Position numbers and translations under genes: made by a program
The notes under the pieces: model-generated
Databases searched by the model: none
Seen by the model: only the letters and a program-made list of their open reading frames with translations
What the model was told of the DNA's origin: nothing
In this document: one piece after another, positions 8,405 to 16,083 of the stretch
Layout: each line of letters starts with the position of its first letter
How positions within the stretch are numbered: the stretch's first letter is position 1
Assembly: GCA_020848275.1 (NCBI GenBank)
Contig: JADLAK010000095.1
Location: forward strand, 1 to 64,000
Direction of reading: 5' to 3'
DNA length: 64,000 nt
From: Planctomycetota bacterium
GTDB lineage: Bacteria; Planctomycetota; UBA8742; UBA2392

Positions 8405-8911
8405 TTACTTAACTTCGACGGGCGTGGGTTTGACGGGCGCTTTTTCGCGCAGCTCGTTCGCGGCGCGCTCGACGGCGTCGTAGATCTTCACAAAGCCCGT
8501 ACAGCGGCACAGGTTGCCGGCGAGTTCTTCCTTCCACTGCTCGCGCGTGGGGTTCGGGTTTTCGTGCAGCACGCAGTAGGACTTCATCACGAAACCGGCG
8601 GTGCAGTAGCCGCACTGGCTGCCGCCGCATTCGGCGAACGCGCGTTGCAGCGGGTGCATGGTGGTCTGGTTGAGGCCCTCGACGGTGGTGATTTTCGCGC
8701 CCTGGCACTCAAGCGCGAGCGTCAGGCAGCCCAGCCGCGCCTTGCCGTTGACTTCGACGGTGCAGCAGCCGCAAGTGCCCATGTCGCAGCCGATTTTCGT
8801 GCCGGTGAGGTTTAGTTCATCGCGGAGCACGTTGGACAGCGTCTTGTTGGGCGCGACGGCGACTTCAACCGCGCGGCTATTGACCGTCATTTTGAGGATC
8901 TGCTTGGGCAT
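8405..8911 (-). CDS. Molybdenum hydroxylase 2Fe-2S subunit
   Basis: A 168-residue small subunit with two 2Fe-2S sites. The plant-ferredoxin-like N-terminal site has Cys42, Cys47, Cys50 and Cys62 (GCDMGTCGCCTVEVNG...GC). The C-terminal helical-domain site has Cys100, Cys103, Cys135 and Cys137 (CGYCTAGF and LCRCTGF). The length is normal for HcrC/CoxS proteins, and there is no Tat signal, so the enzyme should be cytoplasmic. It is the first gene of the leftward operon FeS subunit, GT87-like protein, Mo subunit. Electrons would pass from the Mo site through these clusters to or from the FAD subunit at 1648-2754. Confidence 0.9.
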   Translation of the reverse strand: MPKQILKMTVNSRAVEVAVAPNKTLSNVLRDELNLTGTKIGCDMGTCGCCTVEVNGKARLGCLTLALECQGAKITTVEGLNQTTMHPLQRAFAECGGSQCGYCTAGFVMKSYCVLHENPNPTREQWKEELAGNLCRCTGFVKIYDAVERAANELREKAPVKPTPVEVK

Positions 8912-8965
8912 GGCGGCAGTGTAAAGCCGACCGCCGAGCGGTTCAACAGGCGGTCAAAGCAACAG

Positions 8966-8991
8966 CGCATGGAACTGGAGTTCCATGCCAC
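8966..8991. repeat. GTGGC-type palindrome
   Basis: A perfect hairpin with arms CATGGAACT/AGTTCCATG ending in GCCAC, between divergent genes. It is the same design as the pair at 1586-1648, and it lies where the promoter or leader of the AAA+ ATPase gene would be expected. Confidence 0.7.
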
Positions 8992-9004
8992 GTACTATCC
9001 ATCC

Positions 9005-10519
9005 ATGGCAAGACCCGCGACATTCGGCGAACTAAAGAAAAGCGGCTACATGCCGCGCGGCGTCAAAGACGAGCTGCGCGAGAATTTAATCGCGCGCCTC
9101 AAGGCAAAGAAAACTGTCTTTGAAGGGGTTGTTGGGTACGAGGCCACCGTCATTCCCCAGGTCGTCAACGCGATACTCTCGCGGCACAATTTAATATTGC
9201 TTGGTTTGAGAGGTCAGGCGAAGACGAGAATTCTCCGTTCCCTTACTGCGCTGCTCGACGAATACATCCCGTTTGTACGCGGCAGCGAGGTCAACGACGA
9301 CCCCTTTGCGCCCGTCAGCAAGCTTGGCCGCGACCTGATTAGAATGAAGGGCGACGCAACCGAGATCGACTGGCTGCATCGCGACGCGCGTTATCAGGAA
9401 AAACTCGCGACGCCCGACGTCTCGATCGCCGATTTGATTGGCGACGTGGACCCGGTCAAAGCCGCGACACGCAAGCTCACGTTTTCCGACGAAGAAGTCA
9501 TCCACTACGGCATTATCCCGCGCACCAACCGCGGTATTTTCGCAATCAACGAACTGCCGGACCTCCAGCCGCGCATTCAGGTCGGCCTATTAAATATTCT
9601 CGAGGAAAAGGATATCCAGATCCGCGGCTTCCCGATCCGTATGCCGCTGGACGTGATGTTGTGCTTCTCGGCCAATCCCGAAGATTACACCAATCGCGGC
9701 AGCATCATCACGCCGCTCAAGGATCGCATCGAATCGCAGGTGATGACGCATTATCCGCTGAAACTCGCGGATGCCGCAGCCATCACTGAACAGGAAGCGT
9801 GGATCAAGCGTGCGAGTGGCCTGAGCATCCGCATCCCGACGTTCCTGCGCGAGATCATCGAGCAGATCGCGTTTGAGGCGCGCGGCAGCGAGTTCGTCGA
9901 CCAGGCCAGCGGCGTTTCGGCGCGCATGAGCATCGCCGTGCTCGAAAACGTGCTGAGTAACGCCGAGCGCCGCTGCCTCGTCACAGGCGCAAGCGCGACC
10001 ACACTGCGCATCGTCGACTTGAATGCCGCCATCCCCGCCATGAGCGGCAAACTCGAACTCGTTTACGAGGGCGAACAGGAGGGCGCGCACAAGGTCGTCA
10101 CGAAGCTGATTGGACAAGCCGTGCGGGCCGCATTCGACCGCCGCTTCCCGCCTGTATACCCTTCGGCAAGCTCGGGGCAGGCCCGCGCTGGCCGCGGACA
10201 AGGCCCGCAGAAGTCCGCCGCCCCGAAATCAGGCCGCGAGGACGGGCCCTACAAGGCGCTGATTGACTACTTCGCCGGCGGCAAGCGCCTCGAACTTTCG
10301 GACGAGATGACCGACGCAGACTATGCCGCTAAACTCGACAGCGTCCCCGGCCTGAAGGGCGTCACGCGCGGCTACCTGAAGGACCTCGACGCCGCCGAGC
10401 TTTCCGTGGCGATGGAATTCCTGCTCGAGGGCCTGCACCAATCGTCGCTGCTGGCCAAGGAAGACCTCGACCGCGGTGTGCTATATTGCGACATGCTCGG
10501 CGCGCTCTACGACCAGTAG
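9005..10519 (+). CDS. MoxR/ChlI-like AAA+ ATPase
   Basis: The start at ATG 9005 (MARPATFGELKKSG) avoids reading through the palindrome at 8966. The 504-residue product has a Walker A of the form GLRGQAKT, with Ala where MoxR proteins usually have Gly. It also has a Walker B-like GIFAINELPDLQ, then a sensor region with CFSANPEDYTNRG, and KDRIES with a probable Arg finger. These features match magnesium-chelatase/MoxR ATPases, which usually work with a VWA-domain partner as chaperone-like remodellers. No VWA gene is adjacent. Residues around 386-392 (PSASSGQ) come from an inserted repeat in a linker before the helical C-terminal domain. Its client is unknown. Confidence 0.8.
   Translation: MARPATFGELKKSGYMPRGVKDELRENLIARLKAKKTVFEGVVGYEATVIPQVVNAILSRHNLILLGLRGQAKTRILRSLTALLDEYIPFVRGSEVNDDPFAPVSKLGRDLIRMKGDATEIDWLHRDARYQEKLATPDVSIADLIGDVDPVKAATRKLTFSDEEVIHYGIIPRTNRGIFAINELPDLQPRIQVGLLNILEEKDIQIRGFPIRMPLDVMLCFSANPEDYTNRGSIITPLKDRIESQVMTHYPLKLADAAAITEQEAWIKRASGLSIRIPTFLREIIEQIAFEARGSEFVDQASGVSARMSIAVLENVLSNAERRCLVTGASATTLRIVDLNAAIPAMSGKLELVYEGEQEGAHKVVTKLIGQAVRAAFDRRFPPVYPSASSGQARAGRGQGPQKSAAPKSGREDGPYKALIDYFAGGKRLELSDEMTDADYAAKLDSVPGLKGVTRGYLKDLDAAELSVAMEFLLEGLHQSSLLAKEDLDRGVLYCDMLGALYDQ
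10159..10182 (+). repeat. In-frame CCCTTCGGCAAGCTC-type repeat
   Basis: This short element adds PSASSGQ-type residues in a linker of the AAA+ ATPase. The same core (CCCTTCGRC...GCTCAGG) recurs inside lpxK at 16373 and inside the ferredoxin reductase at 49367, always in frame. Confidence 0.65.
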
Positions 10520-10637
10520 CCCAACCATAGACCCTGCCAGAATTTGCGCACTTTGGCGGGAATAGGCGCCCCACCCCAGCCCTTCAGTAAGTAATCAGCT
10601 AGAATCTCCACTAATTGGAGACCAATCCAGGACGCCC

Positions 10638-11612
10638 ATGAAGACCCTCTCCCTGATGCTTCTGCTTGCCCTGCTTGCGGCGCCGGCATTTGCGGCGCTC
10701 AAGGGCCAGGCTGCGCCGGACTTCACGCTGGAAAGCAGCGTGACGACGCAGCCGGAACACACCAAGCTCGACCAGTGCAAGGCCGAGGTTGTATTGATCA
10801 AACTATGGGGTGTGAGGTGAGGACCCTGTGTGAAGGCGTTGCCTTCACTCCAAGCGATGTGGAACGAGTACGGGGGCAAGGGACTGAACATGTTCCTGCT
10901 CGAGAGCCAGGGCACGGAAGAAGACAAGCTCAAAACCTTTCTAGCCGAAAAGGGCGTCACGGCGCCGGTGTTCATGGGCGGATTGGCCTCCTATCCCGGC
11001 GACAATGGCTTGCCGTTTGCCTACGTGATCGGCGTTGACGGCAAAGTCGTATTTGAGGGCCGTGGCAACTACGAAGCGGTCATCAAGACGGAACTCGCGA
11101 AGATCAAATATCCCGGCCTGGGCAAAATCGAAATCGCCAAGGGCCTTGAGGGCGCCGCGGCCAACTTTGTCGCCAGGCAATACGCCAAAGCAATCGCCGA
11201 TTGCAACAAGGTGCTGGACAAGAGCAAGGACGATGCCGCCAAGGCGGACGCGCAGTTCATCATCGACCGCTGCAACGCCGAGGCCGAGCGCCTGAAGGCG
11301 CGCGCCGACAAATTCGCCGAGGAAAAGCATTACGTCGAGGCCATCGCGGCGCTTGAGACGATTGCGGCGGGATTCAAGGGCATGGAAGTCGCGACCGCCG
11401 CGGCCGACAAGGTCAAGGAGTGGAAGAAGGACAAGGAAATCAAGAAAGAGCTCGACGCGCAGGTGGCGTTGAACAAACTGGTCGAGGCCACCAAGAACGC
11501 GAGGACCAAGGCTGAGAAGGCCAAGCCCCTGCGCGATTTCGCCAAGAAGTACGAAGGCACGCGCGCGGCGATGGACGCCAGCGTGCTTGCGGACAAGGCC
11601 GAGGCTGGATGA
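10638..11612 (+). CDS. Exported thioredoxin-fold selenoprotein (UGPC active site), copy 1
   Basis: Read through the in-frame TGA at 10818-10820, this is a 324-residue protein with selenocysteine at residue 61. A Sec-style signal peptide (LMLLLALLAAPAFA) is followed by a TlpA/redoxin-like domain. It has APDFTLESS, the active site WGVRUGPCVKALP with resolving Cys64, and a cis-Pro loop GLPFAYVIGVDGKVVF. Residues beyond about 160 form a Lys/Ala/Glu-rich helical tail that I do not recognise. If TGA were a stop, translation would end just before the catalytic motif, and the downstream part would start without a ribosome site. A hairpin follows the TGA immediately. Expected role: periplasmic thiol-disulfide or peroxide chemistry. 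It is followed by a hairpin and then copy 2. Confidence 0.88.
10818..10851 (+). promoter_or_regulatory. Selenocysteine TGA codon and bacterial SECIS hairpin, copy 1
   Basis: TGA at 10818-10820 is followed by 9 bases and then a perfect 8-bp stem (GTGAAGGC at 10830-10837, GCCTTCAC at 10841-10848) with loop GTT. The loop begins 18 bases after the TGA, within the spacing known for bacterial SECIS elements, and it contains the G-U that SelB recognises. GGA at 10821 and TCC at 10849 could extend the base of the stem. Confidence 0.85.
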
Positions 11613-11636
11613 CCGAAGTTTCGCCGGGTATTGTTG

Positions 11637-11662
11637 CGCGCCCGGTACTTGCCGGGCGCGTT
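11637..11662 (+). terminator. Hairpin between selenoprotein copies 1 and 2
   Basis: A perfect 9-bp GC stem, CGCGCCCGG/CCGGGCGCG, with a 6-base loop, followed by only TT. It is a possible weak terminator or processing site, so copies 1 and 2 may be separately controlled. Confidence 0.5.
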
Positions 11663-11703
11663 GCGTACGTAACAAGTGGGGCTGATCGAAGGAGATGACG
11701 ACG

Positions 11704-12681
11704 ATGAAAAGCGCGATTTTCTGGTTCGCGGCGTTGTGCCTGCTGGCGGCGCCTGTATTTGCGCAGACGCGCAACAACCCGGCGCCTGATTTCAAACTGG
11801 GAACCAGCGTCACCATCGAGCCTGAAAAGAAGAGCCTCGCTGATTGCGCGGGCGAGGTGATCTTCATGGACGTCTGGGGAATGACCTGAGGACCCTGTGT
11901 GAAGGCGTTGCCTTCATACCAGAAGTTGTGGCTCGAAAACCGCGACAAGGGCCTGAACGTTTTCCTGTTCGAGACCGACGAAGGCTCCAAGGACGATCAG
12001 GTATTTGCGTTCTTGATCGCTCGTGGGATCGACATCCCCTGCTATGTCGGCGCGCCCGAGGGTTACAAGGGCGAGGGCCAGCCCTGGCACGTGGTGATCG
12101 ACGTTGACGGCAAGGTCGCGTTCTCGGGCAACGGGCACTGCGAGGACGTGATCAAGAAGGAACTCGCGAGGGTCAAGTACCAGGGCCTTGGCAGGCAGAC
12201 GTTTGTCCCCGAACTCGAAAAAGCCGCGCTGGCCTTCAGCGCCAGGCAGTACACCAAAGCGCTGGAAGAAGCCGGCAAGGTACTCGAGAAGGAAAAGGAA
12301 AGCGCGGCGGCCACTGACGCGCAGTACATCATCGACAAAATCAACGCCGTCAAGGCACAGTTGATGGCCAAGGTTGAGGCCGGACCCGGCGAAAAGGACT
12401 TCGCGGGCGTGTTCAAGGCATTGGAAACACTTTCGACGGGCTTCAAGGACACCGAAGAAGGCAAGGCGGCGGAGGCCAAACTGAAGGAACTCAAGGCCGA
12501 TAAGACGGCAAAGAAAGAGGCGGACGCGCAAGCGGGCTTCATCAAGGCGCGCGAAGCCATGAAGGCCGTCAAGTCCAAGACAGAAAAGGCCAAGGTTCTG
12601 CGCGATTTCGCCAAGAAGTACGAAGAAACCAAGGCCGCGGAGGACGCCCGCGCCTTGGCCAAGCGCATCGAAGCGACCTGA
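11704..12681 (+). CDS. Exported thioredoxin-fold selenoprotein (UGPC active site), copy 2
   Basis: The start at ATG 11704 is favoured because GGAG lies nine bases upstream; the ATG at 11695 overlaps that site. Read through TGA 11887-11889, the product has 325 residues with selenocysteine 62 and Cys65 in WGMTUGPCVKALP. A signal peptide (FAALCLLAAPVFA), the redoxin motif APDFKLGTS and the cis-Pro loop QPWHVVIDVDGKVAF are present. A Lys/Glu/Ala-rich helical tail of about 160 residues ends FAKKYEETKAAEDARAL, closely like copy 1. It faces copy 3 across a bidirectional terminator. Paralogy with copy 1 extends over the whole length, including the SECIS hairpin. Confidence 0.88.
11887..11917 (+). promoter_or_regulatory. 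Selenocysteine TGA codon and bacterial SECIS hairpin, copy 2
   Basis: TGA 11887-11889, a 9-base spacer, then GTGAAGGC (11899-11906), loop GTT, and GCCTTCAT (11910-11917). The closing pair has become G-U compared with G-C in copy 1, so the pairing is kept. Confidence 0.85.
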
Positions 12682-12702
12682 TGATCCAGCAGCAAATTGA
12701 AA

Positions 12703-12736
12703 GACGCCCGGGATTTCCCGGGCGTCGTTGTTTTTT
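12703..12736. terminator. Bidirectional terminator between selenoprotein copies 2 and 3
   Basis: A perfect 10-bp stem, GACGCCCGGG/CCCGGGCGTC, with loop ATTT, followed on the plus strand by GTTGTTTTTT. It lies between two convergent genes and overlaps the stop codon of copy 3. Confidence 0.8.
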
Positions 12737-13832
12737 ACTTGGAGGGCGCTTTTTCCGGCGTCTTCTCAGGTGCATTTTCAGCAGGCTTCTTCTCCGGCGG
12801 CGTGCCCGCGGGATTCTTCATCGGCTCTTTGGCCGCCGCTTCTTCTTCGGCCGCGGCTTTGAAACCAGCGGCGGTATCGATGGCGCGCGCACCGGCCTTG
12901 GTGCTCTTGTATTGCTCGGCGAACTTGCCGTATTCCGCCGCCCATTCGCTTAACTCGGCTTGCGCGTTGGCCAGCTTGCGGTCGAGTTCGTTGTAGGCCA
13001 TGAAGGCCTCCATCTCCCTGGCGACCTGCTTGTCGGCTTTCATCTTTGCCAGCCGCGCCGGGGCGTCCTCGGCGTCCTCCATTCCCTTGAAATCCGTCGC
13101 GAGCTCCTCAAGCGCGCGCATGGCAACGGCATAGTCGCCCTGCACCTCGGCCGCATCGGCGCGATTTACCAGCAGCTTCACGCGGCTGTCGATGCGCTCA
13201 AGCAGATGTTCCGCGTCGGCCAGCACGCCGTCGGAAATCTCGGCCTTGTTGGCGATCTCGGCGGCGAGCTTGTGCGCCTCGGCATACTTGCCTTCAAGGT
13301 AGGCCTTGGCCGCGGGCTCGAGTTCCGCCGCGACTTCAACTTTGCCTAATCCGGGCCGCTTGACCTTCGCTAGTTCGGTCTCAAGCACTTTCTCATAGCC
13401 CTTGGAGCCGCTGAAGATGATCTTGCCGTCGACGCCGACGATCCAGACATGCGGCAGGACGCTGCACGAGTAAGTCGAGCCGTCGTAGTTCAGCGCGACC
13501 GGGTATTTGATCTTGTGGTCGCTGATGAACGTCGCAACCTGGCTGATGGGATGAAGCTGCGCGTACAGCGACAATACGTGCAGGCCTTTGGAGCCGAAGT
13601 TCTCGTGCATCTCGTTCAGGTGCGGCAACTGCCGCACGCAGGGGCCTCAGTCGATGCCCCACGCCTTCAGGAAAACAACATCGCCCTCGTATTCGGCCAG
13701 CGTCGACTTGCGCGGCGCATCGAGCCACAGCGTTGCGCCGAGTTCGGGCGCTACGTCTCCAACGGCGGGGCCTTCCTGGGCATAAAGCTGGGCGCACGCC
13801 GCAAGGGCTAACGCCAGCATCCACATACGCAT
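12735..13832 (-). CDS. Exported thioredoxin-fold selenoprotein (UGPC active site), copy 3
   Basis: ATG 13832 is preceded by GGAG at six bases; a TTG farther upstream is less likely. Read through TGA 13649-13647, the protein has 365 residues with selenocysteine 62 and Cys65 in AWGIDUGPCVRQLP. It carries a signal peptide (MLALALAACAQLYAQ), a redoxin domain with a cis-Pro loop VLPHVWIVGVDGKIIF, and a helical tail. The tail ends in a Lys/Pro/Glu/Ala-rich, low-complexity segment (EKTPEKAPSK). It is more diverged than copies 1 and 2, yet it keeps TGA at the same codon and a hairpin with different bases. It is probably transcribed after the inactive paralogue at 13894-14898. Confidence 0.88.
13620..13649 (-). 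promoter_or_regulatory. Selenocysteine TGA codon and bacterial SECIS hairpin, copy 3
   Basis: TGA at 13649-13647, a 9-base spacer, then GTGCGGC/GCCGCAC arms (13637-13631 and 13626-13620) enclosing loop AGTT. The stem bases differ from copies 1 and 2 (AAGG/CCTT there, CGG/CCG here), but every change is paired, so the RNA structure is conserved by covariation. Confidence 0.85.
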
Positions 13833-13893
13833 GATCTTCTCCAAATCAGGGAGGTCAAAGTGTATCCCGCCGGCGCAGCCGGCAAAGCGGGCG

Positions 13894-14898
13894 TCAGTCT
13901 TCCTTCGCTTCTTCCTGCAGCATCTTGATGTCCGTGGCGGCGTCAGCGGCGGCGCGCGTGCCCGGGTGATCGATGATGAACTGCTGCAATTCCTTGATCC
14001 AGACTTCGTTGGGTGATGCCTTACGCGTCAGGCGACGGCCGATCTCGATCATCGCGTCCTGAGCGTCAATCTCGGGCTGAACTTTCTTGTCTGACCGAAG
14101 TTTCTCTAGCTCCCTGTGTGCCTCCTCAGCCCCCTCAATGACGCCCTTGAATCGCGCTTCCAATTCCTCATAGGCCTTGATCGCAACGCGATAGTCGCCC
14201 TGGATGACGCTGGTCTCGGCGCGGTTTTTCAACAGCGTGAGGCGTTGCTTGACGCGCTTCATCACCTTGTCGGCGTCGTTGACGACGCCCTCGGCCTGGC
14301 CTTCCTTTTCAGCCTCGGCCTTCGCCAGCTTCCAGGCCTCGCTGTAGTCGCGCCTGGCCAGCGCGCTGGCGGCGGGAGCAAGCGCGGCATTGAGCTTGAA
14401 TACGCCCAGGCCGGGGTATTTCACGGCCTTCAACTCTTCGTCGATGATTCCCGCGTAACCCTTGGGACCGATGAACTTGACCTTGCTGTCGCGCCCTATC
14501 ACCCAGACGCGCGGCAGGCTTTTGCTTTCGTATGCGCCTCCGTCGAAGTCCAGCGCCTGCGGAAAGCCGACGCCGTTATCGGCGACAAACTTGCGTAGTT
14601 CGGGCAACGGCTGCAACTCGTTATAGAGGCCGAACACATGGAGGCCCTTGTCGCCTTTTTCGGCCAAGATCGTCGCAAGGTCTTTAACCACGCGCACCGC
14701 GGGGCGGCTATCCATGCCCCATGCCACCAGCACTACGACATCGCCTTCGAATTCGCCAATCGACGTCTGCTCGGGCAGATCAAGCCAATTCTCCGCGCTG
14801 ATGTCCGTGGCGATATCGCCCACGCGCAGCGCCATGTAGCCCTGTGCGTTCAGCGCCGCACAAAACAATGCAATGCCTGCAATCATCAACAAGCGCAT
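13894..14898 (-). CDS. Redox-inactive paralogue of the selenoprotein redoxins (SRPA in place of UGPC)
   Basis: The start at ATG 14898 has GGAG eight bases upstream and gives a signal peptide (MIAGIALFCAALNAQ); the frame is open farther upstream but without supporting signals. The 334-residue product matches copies 1-3 throughout: LVAWGMDSRPAVRVV aligns with AWGIDUGPCVRQLP, SLPRVWVIGRDSKVKF keeps the cis-Pro loop, and the helical tail is present. Ser replaces selenocysteine and Ala replaces the resolving Cys, so thiol-disulfide chemistry is not expected; a binding or scaffold role is more likely. There is no SECIS-like hairpin at this position. It lies directly upstream of copy 3 on the same strand. 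Confidence 0.8.
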   Translation of the reverse strand: MRLLMIAGIALFCAALNAQGYMALRVGDIATDISAENWLDLPEQTSIGEFEGDVVVLVAWGMDSRPAVRVVKDLATILAEKGDKGLHVFGLYNELQPLPELRKFVADNGVGFPQALDFDGGAYESKSLPRVWVIGRDSKVKFIGPKGYAGIIDEELKAVKYPGLGVFKLNAALAPAASALARRDYSEAWKLAKAEAEKEGQAEGVVNDADKVMKRVKQRLTLLKNRAETSVIQGDYRVAIKAYEELEARFKGVIEGAEEAHRELEKLRSDKKVQPEIDAQDAMIEIGRRLTRKASPNEVWIKELQQFIIDHPGTRAAADAATDIKMLQEEAKED

Positions 14899-14986
14899 AT
14901 CGACCGGCTCCCAAGTGCCCCACTTATACGAATGCGGAACTGCCTTCCGGACTGCCTTTTTCCGCTGCCGATGGCTTAATGGAGCC

Positions 14987-15985
14987 ATGGCCGACGACCT
15001 GCAACCGCTGCTGAACCGCGCCCGGCGTCGCTGGCTTGTCGCCCGCGCCCTCGACGCGGGAGGCCGCTGGGCGGCCCTGCCGGCCCTGCTTGCGGCGGCC
15101 ACCGCGGGCGTGTTGCTTATCGCTGCGCCGGGCAATGTCGTTGCCGTGATCTTGGTCAGCGTAGTCGGCCTGGTCGGCATCGCGGCGACGGTCGTGATTG
15201 TCGGCGCCGCGCACGCGACTTCGCGCAGCCGCGGCGCGCCTGACTGGGCGCTGGCGCTGGATCGTTATCTTGGCCTCAACGAACAACTCGTAACACTGAT
15301 GGAGGGCGCGGGCGCGTTTGCGCCCATATTGTCCGCGCGCCTGGGGGCCCACGCCGCAGCCTCGCCCGCCCGCGCTTTCCCGTTGCGGCTGGGTGCGCTC
15401 GCGGTCGCGATTTTGCTGACGCTGTTGCCGCTGGGATTGATCGCGTGGCAGCCGCCGCAAAATCCCGGCGCGGAGCCGAATGTCGCGTCCAACGGCGGCG
15501 GAAACCCCGGCGGCGGTGCGGCGCAAAGCCCCCAGAACCCCGGCAAGGGCGACCCAAAAGAAGGTCAAGGCGGCGGTGAAAAGCCCGGCGATCAGGGCAA
15601 ACCCAAGACCGGCCCCGGCAAGCAACCTTCGCCCGGCGGCGCGACGCCTCCGCCCGAGGCGCCGAAGGAAGTGAAGAACGACGGTGGCGGCGGGCCGAAT
15701 AGTCCCGGCGAGCAGCCGACGCAACCCAAGGAACCCAAGCCCGAAGAACCGCCCCCGAAGATCGATAATCGCGACCTGCCGATCAAGCCTGAGGCCGGCG
15801 AAGGCGAACGCCGCGCCGAAGAACGCCGCCGCTGGATTTACGACGAAAACGGCAAGCCCGTACCAGGCGCGGGTGCGCCGGGCAGCGACTGGAAGTCCAA
15901 AGCCGAGGAATCGATCCCGCGCCTGAAGCTGACCACCCGCGAGCGCAAGCTGCTCGAGGACTGGTTCAAGCAACTCGGCAATTAA
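14987..15985 (+). CDS. Membrane protein with Gly/Pro/Lys-rich region, unknown function
   Basis: The start is taken as ATG 14987 (MADDLQPLLNRARRRW); GGAG stands only two bases upstream, so the start is uncertain. The 332-residue product has two adjacent hydrophobic segments (about residues 26-74), a short cytoplasmic-type part with LNEQLVTLMEGAG, and a third segment (LGALAVAILLTLLPLGLIAW). After these comes a long region rich in Gly, Pro, Asn, Lys and Glu, then a charged C-terminal helix (TTRERKLLEDWFKQL). The layout resembles anchor proteins found near BatA/VWA operons, but no family can be named. It is divergent from the inactive redoxin paralogue. Confidence 0.65.
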   Translation: MADDLQPLLNRARRRWLVARALDAGGRWAALPALLAAATAGVLLIAAPGNVVAVILVSVVGLVGIAATVVIVGAAHATSRSRGAPDWALALDRYLGLNEQLVTLMEGAGAFAPILSARLGAHAAASPARAFPLRLGALAVAILLTLLPLGLIAWQPPQNPGAEPNVASNGGGNPGGGAAQSPQNPGKGDPKEGQGGGEKPGDQGKPKTGPGKQPSPGGATPPPEAPKEVKNDGGGGPNSPGEQPTQPKEPKPEEPPPKIDNRDLPIKPEAGEGERRAEERRRWIYDENGKPVPGAGAPGSDWKSKAEESIPRLKLTTRERKLLEDWFKQLGN

Positions 15986-15992
15986 AGCGGGT

Positions 15993-16067
15993 GGTAGGTT
16001 TCAGGTTCTCGGTTTTAGGGATAGGCCGCTAGAGCCCCCTAAAACCTAACACCTAATACCTAAAACC
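15993..16067. repeat. Inverted repeat of GGTTTTAGG type before lpxK
   Basis: GGTAGGTTTCAGG...GGTTTTAGGG is followed by CCCTAAAACCTAACACC...CCTAAAACC, giving an imperfect long hairpin rich in GGTTTTAGG units. It fills most of the gap between the membrane-protein gene and lpxK. Confidence 0.6.
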
Positions 16068-16083
16068 GCTGTAAAAGTACTTC

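Noticed and set aside
10605-10621. Operator TCTCCA/TGGAGA before selenoprotein copy 1
   Set aside because: A 6-base dyad is too short to distinguish from chance, and no second copy was seen before the other redoxin genes.
10830-11612. Separate gene starting at the GTG after the TGA in redoxin copy 1
   Set aside because: There is no ribosome site, the fragment would start with the active-site Pro-Cys just lost, and the same split occurs at the same codon in two paralogues with a SECIS hairpin. A single selenoprotein explains all of it.
10638-13832. The three TGA-interrupted redoxins as pseudogenes
   Set aside because: The frames stay open on both sides for their full length, the TGA is always at the catalytic codon, and the stems covary. 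Random decay would not do this three times.
14899-15180. N-terminal extension of the redox-dead redoxin paralogue
   Set aside because: The extension is Arg/Thr/Ala-rich and hides the signal peptide that starts at the ATG with a good ribosome site at 14898.
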